64,000 nucleotides of DNA from CAZFHZ01 sp964519015 (GTDB lineage: Bacteria; Blakebacterota; Blakebacteria; Blakebacterales; CAYUVJ01), in the NCBI GenBank assembly GCA_964519015.1, contig CAZFHZ010000002.1, positions 1 to 64,000 of the forward strand, written 5' to 3'. The notes below the pieces were generated by a model. It made no database searches, was not told the origin of the DNA, and saw only the letters and a program-made list of their open reading frames with translations. The position numbers were made by a program, and so were the translations under genes. Positions 41,862-50,154 of the stretch are shown piece after piece (within the stretch, counting starts at the first letter, position 1; the number at the start of each line of letters is the position of its first letter).

Positions 41862-43440
41862 TGTCCTACCGGGGGGTAAGGGACCTCAGAAGCCAGGTAC
41901 CCCCGAGACACCCACGTCGGAGAGCCCGCCCGAAGTGCTCATCCTGACGGCCCGTGAGGAGATCGTGGACCTGGTCCGAAGTGCCGTTGAAGAACGCGGC
42001 TGGCGTCTTCACCGGGCCGGGTCGGCGGAGGAAGTGCTGGAACGTCTCCGCCTGCTCACCCGGGTACGGGTAGTGCTGGACGGACATCATGATGGGACCC
42101 CGAGTCTGATCGACCATTCCGCGCTCGATTCCCGGACCTGGGTTGTCCTGGTCGACGAGACCTCGATGAAGGAAGCGTCGTTCCAGGCCTTACCGGAAAC
42201 CCGCAAGCTCGGTCCGACGGTCGATCCCCAGGAATTGTTCGCGCGGCTCCAGCCGGCCACCGCGGCCTCTGCCCGGACCGAATCCGGCCGGGTGTTCACC
42301 CGACCGGTCCCGGTGCCCCCGCCGGTCACCGAGCCGGTCGCTCCTCCGGTCGCGAAGACTCCTCCCTCGCCGAGTCCGCCTCCGGTGGCGCAACCCTCAC
42401 CGAAGCCGGCCGCTCCTGCCCCCCCGCGGACGCTCCAGCCCCAGGCGCCGCTCCGGGCCCCGGTTCCCCCTCCCACCCCGACGGCCACCCCCCGGGTCGC
42501 CCCGGCGACCACCCCCGCACCGGTCAGGAGCCGGGGACCCTACGAAGTCACCGTCGCCGCGATCGCCACATTCCTCAAGGGGCATCGCAACCGGTCCAAT
42601 CCACCCCTCAACGAAATCGCCGAGGCAGTTACCGGACTCATCAAGGGTGCCCGCACTTCCAACGAAGACTTCCTCAAGATGATTGAGCCCCGGCCGGAGT
42701 TCGAGGAGGTCGACCTCTTCCTGGCTTATCACCAGGTCAACACTACCATCCTGGTCAACAAGATCGGCCGCGGACGGCACCTCCCCGACCAGGAGCTCTT
42801 CGAATTGTCCCTGGCGGCGGCCATTCACGATGTGGGTATGACCCGGTTACCTGAGGGACTGATCGCCCGGCCGGGGAAACTCGACCCGTCAGGCTACTCA
42901 CAGATCAAGCAGCACCCGGCTTACGGCCGCGACATCGTAAAGGCGTACGCAGACGCCTACCCCTGGCTGCCCCAGGTGGTCTACCAGGAACATGAGCGCT
43001 TCGACGGATCGGGCTATCCGGAAGGACTCAAGGGGGAGGCGATCCACAAGTACGCCCAGATCATCGGACTGGCCGATACCTACGAGGCCCTGACCCACCC
43101 GCGTACGTTCCGGGAGAGCATGATCCCATTCAACGTGCTCCAGCAGCTCATCCGGCTTGGCGGGAGGCTCTTCCCCAGTGACCTGGTCAAGGCGTTCATC
43201 CAGGAGATCAGCGTCTTCCCTCTGGGTTCCGATGTCCGTCTCAGCACCGGCGAGGTGGGCACCGTCGTGGAGATCAACCAGGGCTATCCCCTGCGCCCAT
43301 TGGTCCAGATCCACTTCTCTTCGACCGGAGTCCCGCTGGGAGAGGAGGAGCGGCGGGTGGATCTGAGACAGGAACCGATGATCTATATCACCGGTCCGGT
43401 TGATGCGCGGGAGAAGAAGCCGGGCGCAAGTATCGGTTGA
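41845..43440 (+). CDS. HD-GYP domain protein with receiver-like N-terminus
   Basis: 531 residues. Residues about 29-135 resemble a receiver domain without its usual phospho-acceptor. A Pro-rich linker (about 150-235) follows. The HD-GYP phosphodiesterase domain (about 240-460) shows AAAIHDVGM, QHPAYG, HERFDGSGYPEGLKG and GLADTYEALT. HD-GYP enzymes hydrolyse c-di-GMP. The C-terminal 75 residues form a short beta domain. ATG 41845 lies 17 nt inside the preceding gene, with GGAAGGGAG just before. Placement suggests c-di-GMP control of the glycan operon. A bidirectional terminator lies just after it. Confidence 0.9.
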   Translation: MVRLADVLPGGKGPQKPGTPETPTSESPPEVLILTAREEIVDLVRSAVEERGWRLHRAGSAEEVLERLRLLTRVRVVLDGHHDGTPSLIDHSALDSRTWVVLVDETSMKEASFQALPETRKLGPTVDPQELFARLQPATAASARTESGRVFTRPVPVPPPVTEPVAPPVAKTPPSPSPPPVAQPSPKPAAPAPPRTLQPQAPLRAPVPPPTPTATPRVAPATTPAPVRSRGPYEVTVAAIATFLKGHRNRSNPPLNEIAEAVTGLIKGARTSNEDFLKMIEPRPEFEEVDLFLAYHQVNTTILVNKIGRGRHLPDQELFELSLAAAIHDVGMTRLPEGLIARPGKLDPSGYSQIKQHPAYGRDIVKAYADAYPWLPQVVYQEHERFDGSGYPEGLKGEAIHKYAQIIGLADTYEALTHPRTFRESMIPFNVLQQLIRLGGRLFPSDLVKAFIQEISVFPLGSDVRLSTGEVGTVVEINQGYPLRPLVQIHFSSTGVPLGEEERRVDLRQEPMIYITGPVDAREKKPGASIG

Positions 43441-43467
43441 TCCGGCCCGCACCCCTCTACCTGGACG

Positions 43468-43494
43468 AAAAAGAGCGGCTCGCGCCGCCCTTTT
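43468..43494. terminator. Bidirectional terminator between HD-GYP and TPR genes
   Basis: GCGGC at 43475-43479 and GCCGC at 43484-43488 form the core stem with a 4-nt loop. An A-run upstream (43468-43472) and T-run downstream (43491-43494) make it work for both convergent transcripts, ending at 43440 (plus) and 43519 (minus). Confidence 0.75.
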
Positions 43495-43518
43495 CGCTGC
43501 TCCCTTCCGCTGGAACTG

Positions 43519-44433
43519 TCAGGCCGGCGGGATCCGGGTCTTGACGGTGTCGGGCTTTTCAGTGACGTACTTTTCCCGGTTGGTGATCAGTTCGATCTGG
43601 TGGTTCGCATTCTGCCGCCACATGGCGTCCCGGCTCGCCTGCCGGAAGACGGCGGTGGCCTCATCCCACTTCTCCTGGTTCTTCAGCGCCATCCCCTTCT
43701 CGTAGAGGGCGCCGCCGTTGCCCGGCTGCCGCTCCAGGGCTTTATCCGCGGCCTCGATGGCGGCGGCATAGTCCCCCATGGCGTTGAGCACGTTGGCCTG
43801 CTGGAAGTAGGGCTCCCACCAGTTGGGCTCCTTCTGGATGGCCAGGGAGAAGTTCATCAGCGCCGTCGACCAGTCCCCCTTCTCCCGGTAGATCCGGCCC
43901 ATGTAGTTGTAGGCGTGCTCGTTGTCGGGTTCCCACTGGATCACCTTGCCGAAGGCCACCAGCGCTTCGTCGTTCCGCCCCTGCTCCATGAGGATCGCCC
44001 CGAGGTTGAAGGGGGCTTTCGAGTAGGTCCGACCGGTCCGATCGCAGGCCTGGATGGCGTTGGTATAAGCCTCGATCGCCCTGTTCAGGTCGTTCTTCTC
44101 CTTATAGGCCTCGCCCAGTGCAAAGTACGCTTGATGGTAATCCGTATTGAACTTGACCGCGGCCTCGTACTGTTCGATGGCCGGATCGAGCTGGCGCAAC
44201 TGCTTGTAGGTCATCCCGGCCAGGTAGTGGGCCAGGTAAAATCCAGGCTGCAGTTTGGTCGCCTCGATCAGCAGGTTCAGAGCGTCCTGGTACTTACCCT
44301 CCCGGTAAAGGGCGAGCGCATCATTGTACTTCTTCCCTGCCTCCGGATTGATCTGCGGCTGCCCTTGCGCTCCGGCCACCACCGGGAGCAGCAGCAGGGC
44401 GAGCAGGGATAGAACCGAAACGGTCCGCTTCAT
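43519..44433 (-). CDS. Periplasmic tetratricopeptide-repeat protein
   Basis: 304 residues with an N-terminal signal peptide (TVSVLSLLALLLLPVVAGAQ). About six to seven TPR units follow, for example ALALYREGKYQDALNLLIEA, QAYFALGEAYKEKNDLNRAI and ALYEKGMALKNQEKWDEATA. TPR arrays scaffold protein complexes, so no enzymatic role is implied. ATG 44433 is preceded by GGGAGGAA. A promoter with a palindromic spacer is annotated upstream. It is isolated from the glycan operon by the terminator. Confidence 0.88.
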   Translation of the reverse strand: MKRTVSVLSLLALLLLPVVAGAQGQPQINPEAGKKYNDALALYREGKYQDALNLLIEATKLQPGFYLAHYLAGMTYKQLRQLDPAIEQYEAAVKFNTDYHQAYFALGEAYKEKNDLNRAIEAYTNAIQACDRTGRTYSKAPFNLGAILMEQGRNDEALVAFGKVIQWEPDNEHAYNYMGRIYREKGDWSTALMNFSLAIQKEPNWWEPYFQQANVLNAMGDYAAAIEAADKALERQPGNGGALYEKGMALKNQEKWDEATAVFRQASRDAMWRQNANHQIELITNREKYVTEKPDTVKTRIPPA

Positions 44434-44481
44434 ACAGGCTTCCTCCCGAAAACGTAACGACCCATCTTACAACAGCTACAC

Positions 44482-44511
44482 AGGTTACGAATCGGGTCCC
44501 GATACCGTCAA
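44482..44511 (-). promoter_or_regulatory. Promoter with palindromic spacer upstream of the TPR gene
   Basis: Read on the minus strand, TTGACG (44511-44506) and TAACCT (44487-44482) are separated by 18 nt, and the spacer contains ATCGGGACCCGAT (44503-44491), a perfect 6-bp inverted repeat with a 1-nt centre. The position, about 50 nt before the TPR gene start, suits an operator between -35 and -10. Both hexamers are only fair matches to the consensus. Confidence 0.5.
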
Positions 44512-44589
44512 GCCCTGATTGGAGCGCTCGCCGATCCCGGTCGGGACCCACCCGTCCGGCAGGTAGGACGCACGGCCCCCCCCGGACCT

Positions 44590-45765
44590 TTACTCCTTTC
44601 CACCGGTGAAGACCACCTCCAGTCCCCGCCCGGCCAGGGCGGCCAGGAAGGGATCGGCCGGCACGGCGCTCTCCGGCGGGAGCACGCCGCGGCGGTCGAT
44701 CGTGCCGTCCGCCTGCATCAGGGTGATGGCGGCCGCCGGCAGTGCTGTAGTGCGCTGCATGGCCGAGAGGCCGGTCACCGGGTCGGCCCGGTCGATCAAC
44801 TCGAAGTCCGCCGTTCGCCCGGTCCGGGAGACGGCGCTCACCCGCAGCAGGACCACGTCCGTGTCGTCGTCTTCCAGGGCCGCGCGGAACCGTTCCTCGA
44901 CCATGCGTCGCGGGGCCAGCCGGAGGCCGTCCACCTCGACCGACTCCGGGGAGAAGAGTCCGAGCGCCAGCAGCCCTTCCATGATGGCATAGTGCCCCGG
45001 ATAGCGCAGGGTCTTGTAATCCAGTTCCCGGACCCGACCGGCCAGGGTACGGGCCAGGGTGGAACTGCCCCCCGAAGTGTGACGGGCTTCCAGCTCGCCG
45101 AAGGGGGCGGGGAAAGTGACCTGTTCCGGGCCGGTGAGGGGAGCCACTTCGAACGGCTCCCCCCCCCGCAGCACCCGGCAGGGTTCCACGTACTCGTTGA
45201 CCAGCCCGGCCGGCGAGAAGACCAGCTTGTAGAACAGGGGTGGGCGGGGGTGAGCCGGCAGACCTCCGACCCGGATCTGGATCCGGTCGCACTCCGGCAG
45301 TCGTTCCAGCAGGGTCGCCGCCAGCACGTTGGTGGTACCGGGCGCGAGTCCGCAATCGGGGATCACCAACACTCCCGCGGCCGCCGCTTCCCGGTCGAGT
45401 GCCAGCTGGTGGTCGACCACCTCGGGGTTGCCCCCCAGATCGCACAGGTGCACTCCTGCCCGGATGGCTGCCCGGGTGGTGCCCAGGTTGAGCCGGTAGG
45501 GAAGCGCGCACAGGGCGGCGCGGTGGCCGGTCAGGAGTTCGGCGGTGGTCGCCTCGGCGGAGAGATCGGCCCGGAGGGGGACCAGCCGGTCCCGGTCAGT
45601 TCCCCGTTCTTCCAGGAAGCCGAGCGCGTCCTCGAGTACCCGGGGGTCTCTCTCGACCAGGGTGACCGACCCGATCCCGGGCTGCCGGGCCAGGTCCCAG
45701 GCGGCGGCCCGCCCCATGAGCCCGGCGCCCAGGACGGCGAGGCGCATCGGACCGGCTGTGCTCAC
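44590..45765 (-). CDS. Saccharopine dehydrogenase-like oxidoreductase
   Basis: 391 residues from GTG 45765, which overlaps the aldolase stop (GTGA); ATG 45747 is an alternative. The NAD(P)-binding fold starts MRLAVLGAGLMGRAAAWDLA (GxGxxG). Middle segments ALCALPYRLNLGTTRAAIRAGVHLCDLGGN and VLVIPDCGLAPGTTNVLAATLL are typical of saccharopine dehydrogenase/lysine 6-dehydrogenase relatives. It lies downstream of proline dehydrogenase and class I aldolase on the minus strand; amino-acid catabolism is a reasonable but unproven role. Confidence 0.88.
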   Translation of the reverse strand: MSTAGPMRLAVLGAGLMGRAAAWDLARQPGIGSVTLVERDPRVLEDALGFLEERGTDRDRLVPLRADLSAEATTAELLTGHRAALCALPYRLNLGTTRAAIRAGVHLCDLGGNPEVVDHQLALDREAAAAGVLVIPDCGLAPGTTNVLAATLLERLPECDRIQIRVGGLPAHPRPPLFYKLVFSPAGLVNEYVEPCRVLRGGEPFEVAPLTGPEQVTFPAPFGELEARHTSGGSSTLARTLAGRVRELDYKTLRYPGHYAIMEGLLALGLFSPESVEVDGLRLAPRRMVEERFRAALEDDDTDVVLLRVSAVSRTGRTADFELIDRADPVTGLSAMQRTTALPAAAITLMQADGTIDRRGVLPPESAVPADPFLAALAGRGLEVVFTGGKE

Positions 45766-46697
45766 GCCCCGAAGCGGGCCAGGATCTCCTTGACCCGGGT
45801 CGTGATCGCCAATGCCTCCGCTTTCTTCCGCTGCCACATGTTGCGGCCGAAGATCAGGCCGGTCGCCCCCGCCCGCATGGCCATCTCGACCTTCTTGAGC
45901 AGGTCGTCGTCCCCCATCTTCGAACCACCCGAGAGCAGGACCATGCTGTTACCGGCCGAGAGGATCACCTTGCGGAGCATATCCTCGGGAGTCATATCCA
46001 GGTCGTTGTAGGGCTTGGGGCTGTCCGGGCTGGTCCCCTTCGGGACGTTCAACTTGATCACGTCGGCACCCAGCTCGTGGGCCAGCCGCGCCGCGTAGTC
46101 GATCGCATAGAGGGAGTCCCGCCCCCCCTTGGTCTCGATGGCCGATCCGCGGGGATACGACCAGACCACCAGGGGCATCCCGAACTCGTCGCAGGCCTGG
46201 CGTGCCTCGACCAGTTGCATGATGTCTTCGTCCTGCCGCGGGCTGCCCACGAAGAGGGTATAGCCCACCGCGTCCGCCCCGAGGCGCACGGCGTCCTCCA
46301 CCGTGGCCGTCAGCGGCGAGAGGGCTTCGTCATCCGAGGGTATGGTGCTCTTGCCGTTGATCTTGAGCAGCAATGGCACCTTGCCGGCATAGGGTCCCAT
46401 ATACCGGTCGGCCAGACCGTAGTGGAGGGCGATCCCGGAGTAACCTCCGGCGAGAGCCAGATCCCACTGGAATCGCGGATCGATAGAGTCGGGATTGTCG
46501 AACATGTCGATCGGTCCGTGTTCCACCCCCTGGTCGATCGGCAGCAGCAGCAGGGTCCCGTTGCCGGGACCGTGCTCATAGAGCAAGCGGTGGAGACGCA
46601 CCCGCTTGCCGTGTGCCAGACCGGTCAGGTTCTCCAGGGTGGGACGGGGGATTTCGACCTTGAGGGTCCCTTTCGCGTCGACACTCTTCACCGCCAT
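45762..46697 (-). CDS. Class I fructose-bisphosphate aldolase (DhnA/FbaB type)
   Basis: 311 residues. The archaeal-type class I aldolase pattern is clear: LLLLPIDQGVEHGPIDMFDNPD, GIALHYGLADRYMGPYAGKVPLLLKING, LVVWSYPRGS, and the Schiff-base Lys in DVIKLNVPKGTSPDSPKPYN. It converts fructose 1,6-bisphosphate to triose phosphates. The C-terminal part includes SGGSKMGDDDLLKKVEMAMRAGATGLIFGRN. Its stop overlaps the next gene start, and it follows proline dehydrogenase by 49 nt. Confidence 0.93.
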   Translation of the reverse strand: MAVKSVDAKGTLKVEIPRPTLENLTGLAHGKRVRLHRLLYEHGPGNGTLLLLPIDQGVEHGPIDMFDNPDSIDPRFQWDLALAGGYSGIALHYGLADRYMGPYAGKVPLLLKINGKSTIPSDDEALSPLTATVEDAVRLGADAVGYTLFVGSPRQDEDIMQLVEARQACDEFGMPLVVWSYPRGSAIETKGGRDSLYAIDYAARLAHELGADVIKLNVPKGTSPDSPKPYNDLDMTPEDMLRKVILSAGNSMVLLSGGSKMGDDDLLKKVEMAMRAGATGLIFGRNMWQRKKAEALAITTRVKEILARFGA

Positions 46698-46746
46698 CGG
46701 ACTGCTCCTTGCGGCTGGGAACGCACCGGGTGCGGTCCCGCAGTGG

Positions 46747-47649
46747 TTACTTCTTCAACGAGAACATCGCCTTGAACACGTGCCCGGCCACGGCGGGATT
46801 CTCCTTCAGGCGCCGGGTCGAGTAAGCATACCACGCTTCCCCGTACGGTACGTAGACCCTGAGGTGATGGCCGGCTGCCACGATCTCCCGTCGCAGACCG
46901 GGGAGTACCCCCAGCAGCACCTGGAACTCGTATCGGTCTTTCGACAGGCCCATCTGCTCCACGAGTTGGAAGGAACGTTGCACCAGTTGCCGGTCGTGGG
47001 TGGCGATCCCCACGTGGCAGTCGTTCTGAAGCAGAAGTTCGACCATCGCCATGAAGTTCTCGCGCACCTTCTCGCGGTCCCGGTAGGCGATACTCTCCGG
47101 CTCCACGTAGATCCCCTTGCAGACGCGGACCGAGACCTTCAGGGGCAGGAGTGAGCGGATGTCATCCAGACTGCGATGGAGCATGGACTGGAGCACGACG
47201 CCCACGTTGTCGTATTTCTCGCGCAGCCGCCGGTAGAGGGCCAGCGTGTCGTCGGTCGTGCTGGAGTCCTCCATGTCGATGCGGACGTAACTGGCCCGCT
47301 CCCCCGCCCGGTCCATGATCCGCCGCACGTTCTGCTCGCAAAGGTCGGGGGCGATCTTCTGGCCGAGTGCCGAGAGCTTGATGGAGATGTTGGCGTCGAT
47401 CCCCTCCGAGGCGATGCGATCGAGCGTGTTCAGATACATCTGGGTGAAGGCCATGGTCTCTTCGTCCCGGGTCACTTCCTCCCCCAGCACGTCCATGGTG
47501 GCGCGGCAGCCTTCGGCCATGAGGGTGCGCACGGTGGCCATCCCGTCGTCCAGGGTATCCCCGGCGATATAGGGATGGGCGACCCGACCTACGATCACTT
47601 TTGGTACCAGGGGCATGAGGGAGACGACCGCTTTATCGAAGATGCTCAT
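46747..47649 (-). CDS. Proline dehydrogenase (PRODH)
   Basis: 300 residues, the size of stand-alone bacterial PRODH. FAD-barrel motifs: NISIKLSALGQKI, VRIDMEDSSTTDDTLALYRRL, VGVVLQSMLHRSLDD, VRVCKGIYVEP, VGIATHDRQLVQRSF and YEFQVLLGVLPGLRREIV, ending YVPYGEAWYAYSTRRLKENP. It oxidises proline to pyrroline-5-carboxylate. The second enzyme, P5C dehydrogenase, is not in the window. It heads the proline dehydrogenase, aldolase, saccharopine-type run. Confidence 0.95.
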   Translation of the reverse strand: MSIFDKAVVSLMPLVPKVIVGRVAHPYIAGDTLDDGMATVRTLMAEGCRATMDVLGEEVTRDEETMAFTQMYLNTLDRIASEGIDANISIKLSALGQKIAPDLCEQNVRRIMDRAGERASYVRIDMEDSSTTDDTLALYRRLREKYDNVGVVLQSMLHRSLDDIRSLLPLKVSVRVCKGIYVEPESIAYRDREKVRENFMAMVELLLQNDCHVGIATHDRQLVQRSFQLVEQMGLSKDRYEFQVLLGVLPGLRREIVAAGHHLRVYVPYGEAWYAYSTRRLKENPAVAGHVFKAMFSLKK

Positions 47650-47745
47650 GGCGTGCAGACTCCCTTCACAGGGGCGGGTGGCGGCAGTCTACGCAGGCCG
47701 GTCGGGAGCGTCAAGCGGTGTCACGGCAGCGCTCCCCGGAACCGG

Positions 47746-48867
47746 TCAACCCTCCTCCCGACCGCGGGATATCTGCGTCAGTTCCTGCTGGCTGATCCCC
47801 TTCCGTAGGGCCACCACGCTCACGTTCGCGGCCACCGTTCGGGCCAGATCGCGGAAGGCCCGACCGGTCTCCGATTCAGGACTCTGGACCATCACGGGCG
47901 TGCCGGCGTCCCCCCCCTGGCAGATGGTGCCGTCGAGCGGGATTTCCCCGAGGAAGGGGATATCCAGTTCGGTGGCGGCTTTCCTTCCCCCGCCGGCGGA
48001 AAAGATGTCATGACGCTTGCCGCAGCCGTTACAGATGAACCAGGACATGTTCTCGACCAGGCCCAGGATGGGCACTTCCACCCGGGTGAACATACGCAGC
48101 GCCCGGGTCACATCCTCCAGGGCGACCTCCTGGGGAGTGGTGACCACGATGGCGCCGGAGAGCGGTGCGCTCTGGACCAGGGTGAGTTGGGCATCGCCCG
48201 TGCCCGGGGGAAGGTCGACGACCAGGTAATCCAGCTCCCCCCAGGCGGTGTTGGCGAGGAACTCCTGGACCATCTTGCCCACCAGCGGTCCGCGCCAGAT
48301 GACCGGACTGCGCTCATCCGCGATGAACCCGATGGACATGAGTTTGATCCCGTAACGATCGATCGGGATCAGTTTCTTGTCGTTGGTGATCGAGGGACGC
48401 TCGTGGGTCCCGAACATGATGTGCTGGCTGGGGCCGTAGATATCGGCGTCCAGCAGGCCGACCCGGGCTCCCTCCGCGGCCAGGGCCAGCGCCAGGTTAG
48501 CCGCCACCGTGGATTTGCCCACCCCCCCTTTACCGCTGGCCACGGCGATGCTGTGGGCGATCCCGGGGATCAGGTTCTGATGGACGACGCCGCGGGTGGC
48601 CGTGTTGGCGGTCATGCGGATCTCGACGGAAGAGACCCCGTCAAGACCGCCGACCAGCTCCCGGGCCTGGTCCCGGAAGTGCTCTTTGACGGGACAGGCG
48701 GGGGTGGTCAACTCGATGTCGAAGGCGACCCGGCCCGCCTCGATGACCAGGTTCTTCACGAAGCCCAGGCTGACGATGTCCTGGTGCAGGTCGGGGTCCT
48801 GGATGGCTCGGAGGGCATCTAGCACCATCGCCTCGGTGGGGCCCGGGACTTGCTTCGCTGACGTCAT
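47746..48867 (-). CDS. Mrp/ApbC-type iron-sulfur cluster carrier ATPase
   Basis: 373 residues from ATG 48867; an AAGGGAAG ribosome site precedes it, and the longer open frame upstream runs through tRNA sequence and is spurious. N-terminal DUF59/MIP18 domain (about 10-95, DPDLHQDIVSLGFVKN and CPVKEHFRDQ), then the deviant Walker A IAVASGKGGVGKSTVAANLA, VGLLDADIYGPSQ, LDYLVVDLPPGTGDAQL, and the cluster-binding CNGCGK near residue 280. It loads Fe-S clusters onto client proteins. Downstream of the tRNA-Glu remnant, with TATATATA just upstream as a possible -10. Confidence 0.96.
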   Translation of the reverse strand: MTSAKQVPGPTEAMVLDALRAIQDPDLHQDIVSLGFVKNLVIEAGRVAFDIELTTPACPVKEHFRDQARELVGGLDGVSSVEIRMTANTATRGVVHQNLIPGIAHSIAVASGKGGVGKSTVAANLALALAAEGARVGLLDADIYGPSQHIMFGTHERPSITNDKKLIPIDRYGIKLMSIGFIADERSPVIWRGPLVGKMVQEFLANTAWGELDYLVVDLPPGTGDAQLTLVQSAPLSGAIVVTTPQEVALEDVTRALRMFTRVEVPILGLVENMSWFICNGCGKRHDIFSAGGGRKAATELDIPFLGEIPLDGTICQGGDAGTPVMVQSPESETGRAFRDLARTVAANVSVVALRKGISQQELTQISRGREEG

Positions 48868-48891
48868 GGTTCTTCCCTTTGCTATATATAA

Positions 48892-48918
48892 ATGGTGTCC
48901 CCAGGGGGAATCGAACCC
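48892..48918 (-). repeat. 27-bp duplicate of the tRNA-Glu 3' end
   Basis: These 27 bp match 49016-49042 exactly, i.e. the CCA end, acceptor strand and T-arm of the tRNA-Glu gene, and diverge at once beyond. It does not form a tRNA: its T-stem is broken (two mismatches) and no matching GTCCCC 5' strand is present. The copies are 124 bp apart. Such duplicated tRNA 3' ends are typical attachment-site scars, or arise from local misrepair. It is immediately upstream of mrp. Confidence 0.75.
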
Positions 48919-49016
48919 GTGCGGATTGGGACGCCCCGGTTCCTCTCCGCCCCGGGCCGTCCCGATCCTGCAACGACATTCACGACGTGTCCTGTGGACC
49001 CATCGTGAACACACGA

Positions 49017-49092
49017 TGGTGTCCCCAGGGGGAATCGAACCCCCGTTTCCGGATTGAAAGCCCGGTGTCCTAGGCCACTGGACGATGGGGAC
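49017..49092 (-). tRNA. tRNA-Glu (UUC)
   Basis: On the minus strand GTCCCCA pairs with the 3' TGGGGAC, with A as discriminator and CCA encoded. The anticodon stem CCGGG/TCCGG encloses CTTTCAA with anticodon TTC. The T-arm GGGGG TTCGATT CCCCC is perfect. First member of a four-tRNA group, all minus strand. Confidence 0.96.
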
Positions 49093-49094
49093 GA

Positions 49095-49172
49095 TGGGGA
49101 GAGAGAGGGGATTTGAACCCCCGGCCCCCAGGGCCACAACCTGGTGCTCTAACCAACTGAGCTACTCTCTCC
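49095..49172 (-). tRNA. tRNA-His (GUG)
   Basis: The acceptor GAGAGAG pairs with CTCTCTC, the discriminator is C73 and an extra G is encoded at -1 (position 49172), the identity pair of histidine tRNAs. The anticodon stem CCAGG/CCTGG holds TTGTGGC with anticodon GTG. CCA is encoded. It is only 2 nt from tRNA-Glu. Confidence 0.96.
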
Positions 49173-49182
49173 ACGTGCCGGT

Positions 49183-49259
49183 TGGCGCGCCTGGCAGGAG
49201 TCGAACCTGCGACCGGTGGATTAGAAGTCCACTGCTCTATCCAACTGAGCTACAGGCGC
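49183..49259 (-). tRNA. tRNA-Arg (UCU)
   Basis: The acceptor GCGCCTG pairs with CAGGCGC, followed by G73 and encoded CCA. The anticodon stem GTGGA/TCCAC holds CTTCTAA, anticodon TCT, reading AGA/AGG. In such a GC-rich genome AGA/AGG codons are rare, so this is a minor-codon tRNA. It lies upstream of tRNA-His. Confidence 0.95.
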
Positions 49260-49437
49260 TCGCAGGTCATTGCTCCAGAATACGCCAAAATGCACGGCAC
49301 CTCCAACACACGCAACGCGAATCACTTGCGGGGTACCCTCCGGACGCATACCCTGAGCGTAAACAGGACGCTCCGGGCTGCGTATCAATGTTGTCGGACC
49401 CACTGAACCCGGACCTCACCATCCGAGGAGCCCTCAG

Positions 49438-50043
49438 GTGACCCTACCCTTCCACCGCCTCGCCCCGATCGTCCTGCTGCTCACCTTCTCCCTCCCCACC
49501 CAGGGACAGGAGTCGGTGGTCACACCGTCGGGATCGGCCTCCCTGCTCGGTCTGAGGGTTACTCCCCTGTGGATGGCCACCCGTTACAGCCTATCGGACG
49601 TGATCTCGGCTTCCAATCCGCTCGCTGCTCCCGCTCCCATGCAGTACGGGGTCGGCGCCGCGGACTGGGAAGTGGGTCGGGCCTGGCTCGGGTCCCTGAT
49701 CGGTCTGGGCTATGCTTATGTCGGTGACCTGCTGGTCCACTACCAGACCGATTTCAGCAAGGGGAACATGTTCCTGGACGAGGACGGCAGTTCGGGAGAG
49801 GTCGTCTACAACGTCCTGCTCTATAGCACCTTCGCCCCTTTGTTCAGCCTGCGCAGCCTGCGCCAGGTGAATCCCTGGTACGGCAGCAAGACCGGGGGTT
49901 ATCTGGGCGGGGTGGTGGGCAGTCTGGCCGGTCTCGCCTACTGGACCAACCTCGGTGAGGTCAACAACGCGGCCGGCATCCTGGTCACCAGCGGCCTGAT
50001 GGCCATCGGCACGACGCTCGGATACCACCTCTTCCGCAGGTAA
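49438..50043 (+). CDS. Hypothetical exported protein
   Basis: 201 residues, start GTG 49438 with GAGGAG about 9 nt before. A signal peptide is evident (LAPIVLLLTFSLPTQG). The rest is moderately hydrophobic with Gly-rich stretches (GSLIGLGYAYVGDLLVHY, GSKTGGYLGGVVGSLAGLAYW) and ends LGYHLFRR, a pattern fitting a small outer-membrane or membrane-embedded protein. I do not recognise a family. It sits alone between minus-strand tRNA genes, pointing the other way. Confidence 0.6.
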   Translation: MTLPFHRLAPIVLLLTFSLPTQGQESVVTPSGSASLLGLRVTPLWMATRYSLSDVISASNPLAAPAPMQYGVGAADWEVGRAWLGSLIGLGYAYVGDLLVHYQTDFSKGNMFLDEDGSSGEVVYNVLLYSTFAPLFSLRSLRQVNPWYGSKTGGYLGGVVGSLAGLAYWTNLGEVNNAAGILVTSGLMAIGTTLGYHLFRR

Positions 50044-50055
50044 AGTTAGGAAACC

Positions 50056-50132
50056 TGGTCGGGGCGGCCGGATTTGAACCGGCGACATCCTGCTCCCAAA
50101 GCAGGTGCGCTACCGGACTGCGCCACGCCCCG
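50056..50132 (-). tRNA. tRNA-Pro (UGG)
   Basis: Acceptor CGGGGCG pairs with CGCCCCG, discriminator A, encoded CCA. The anticodon stem CCTGC/GCAGG holds TTTGGGA with anticodon TGG. Located 22 nt downstream of the rdgB stop, so it might be processed from the rdgB operon transcript. Confidence 0.96.
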
Positions 50133-50154
50133 AGCTGCTCGTCGACTCAGGCGG

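Noticed and set aside
36037..43440. An exosortase/PEP-CTERM system
   Set aside because: Only the ExeA-type ATPase is shared with such loci; no exosortase, PEP-CTERM sorting tail or TPR partner is present.
48892..48990. A fifth tRNA gene at the tRNA-like sequence
   Set aside because: No 5' acceptor strand pairs with its 3' end and the T-stem is broken, so only a 27-bp fragment is present.
48868..49137. A longer mrp product extending to 49137
   Set aside because: The added part would be translated from the tRNA-Glu gene and its remnant; the ATG at 48867 has a good ribosome site and family-typical start.
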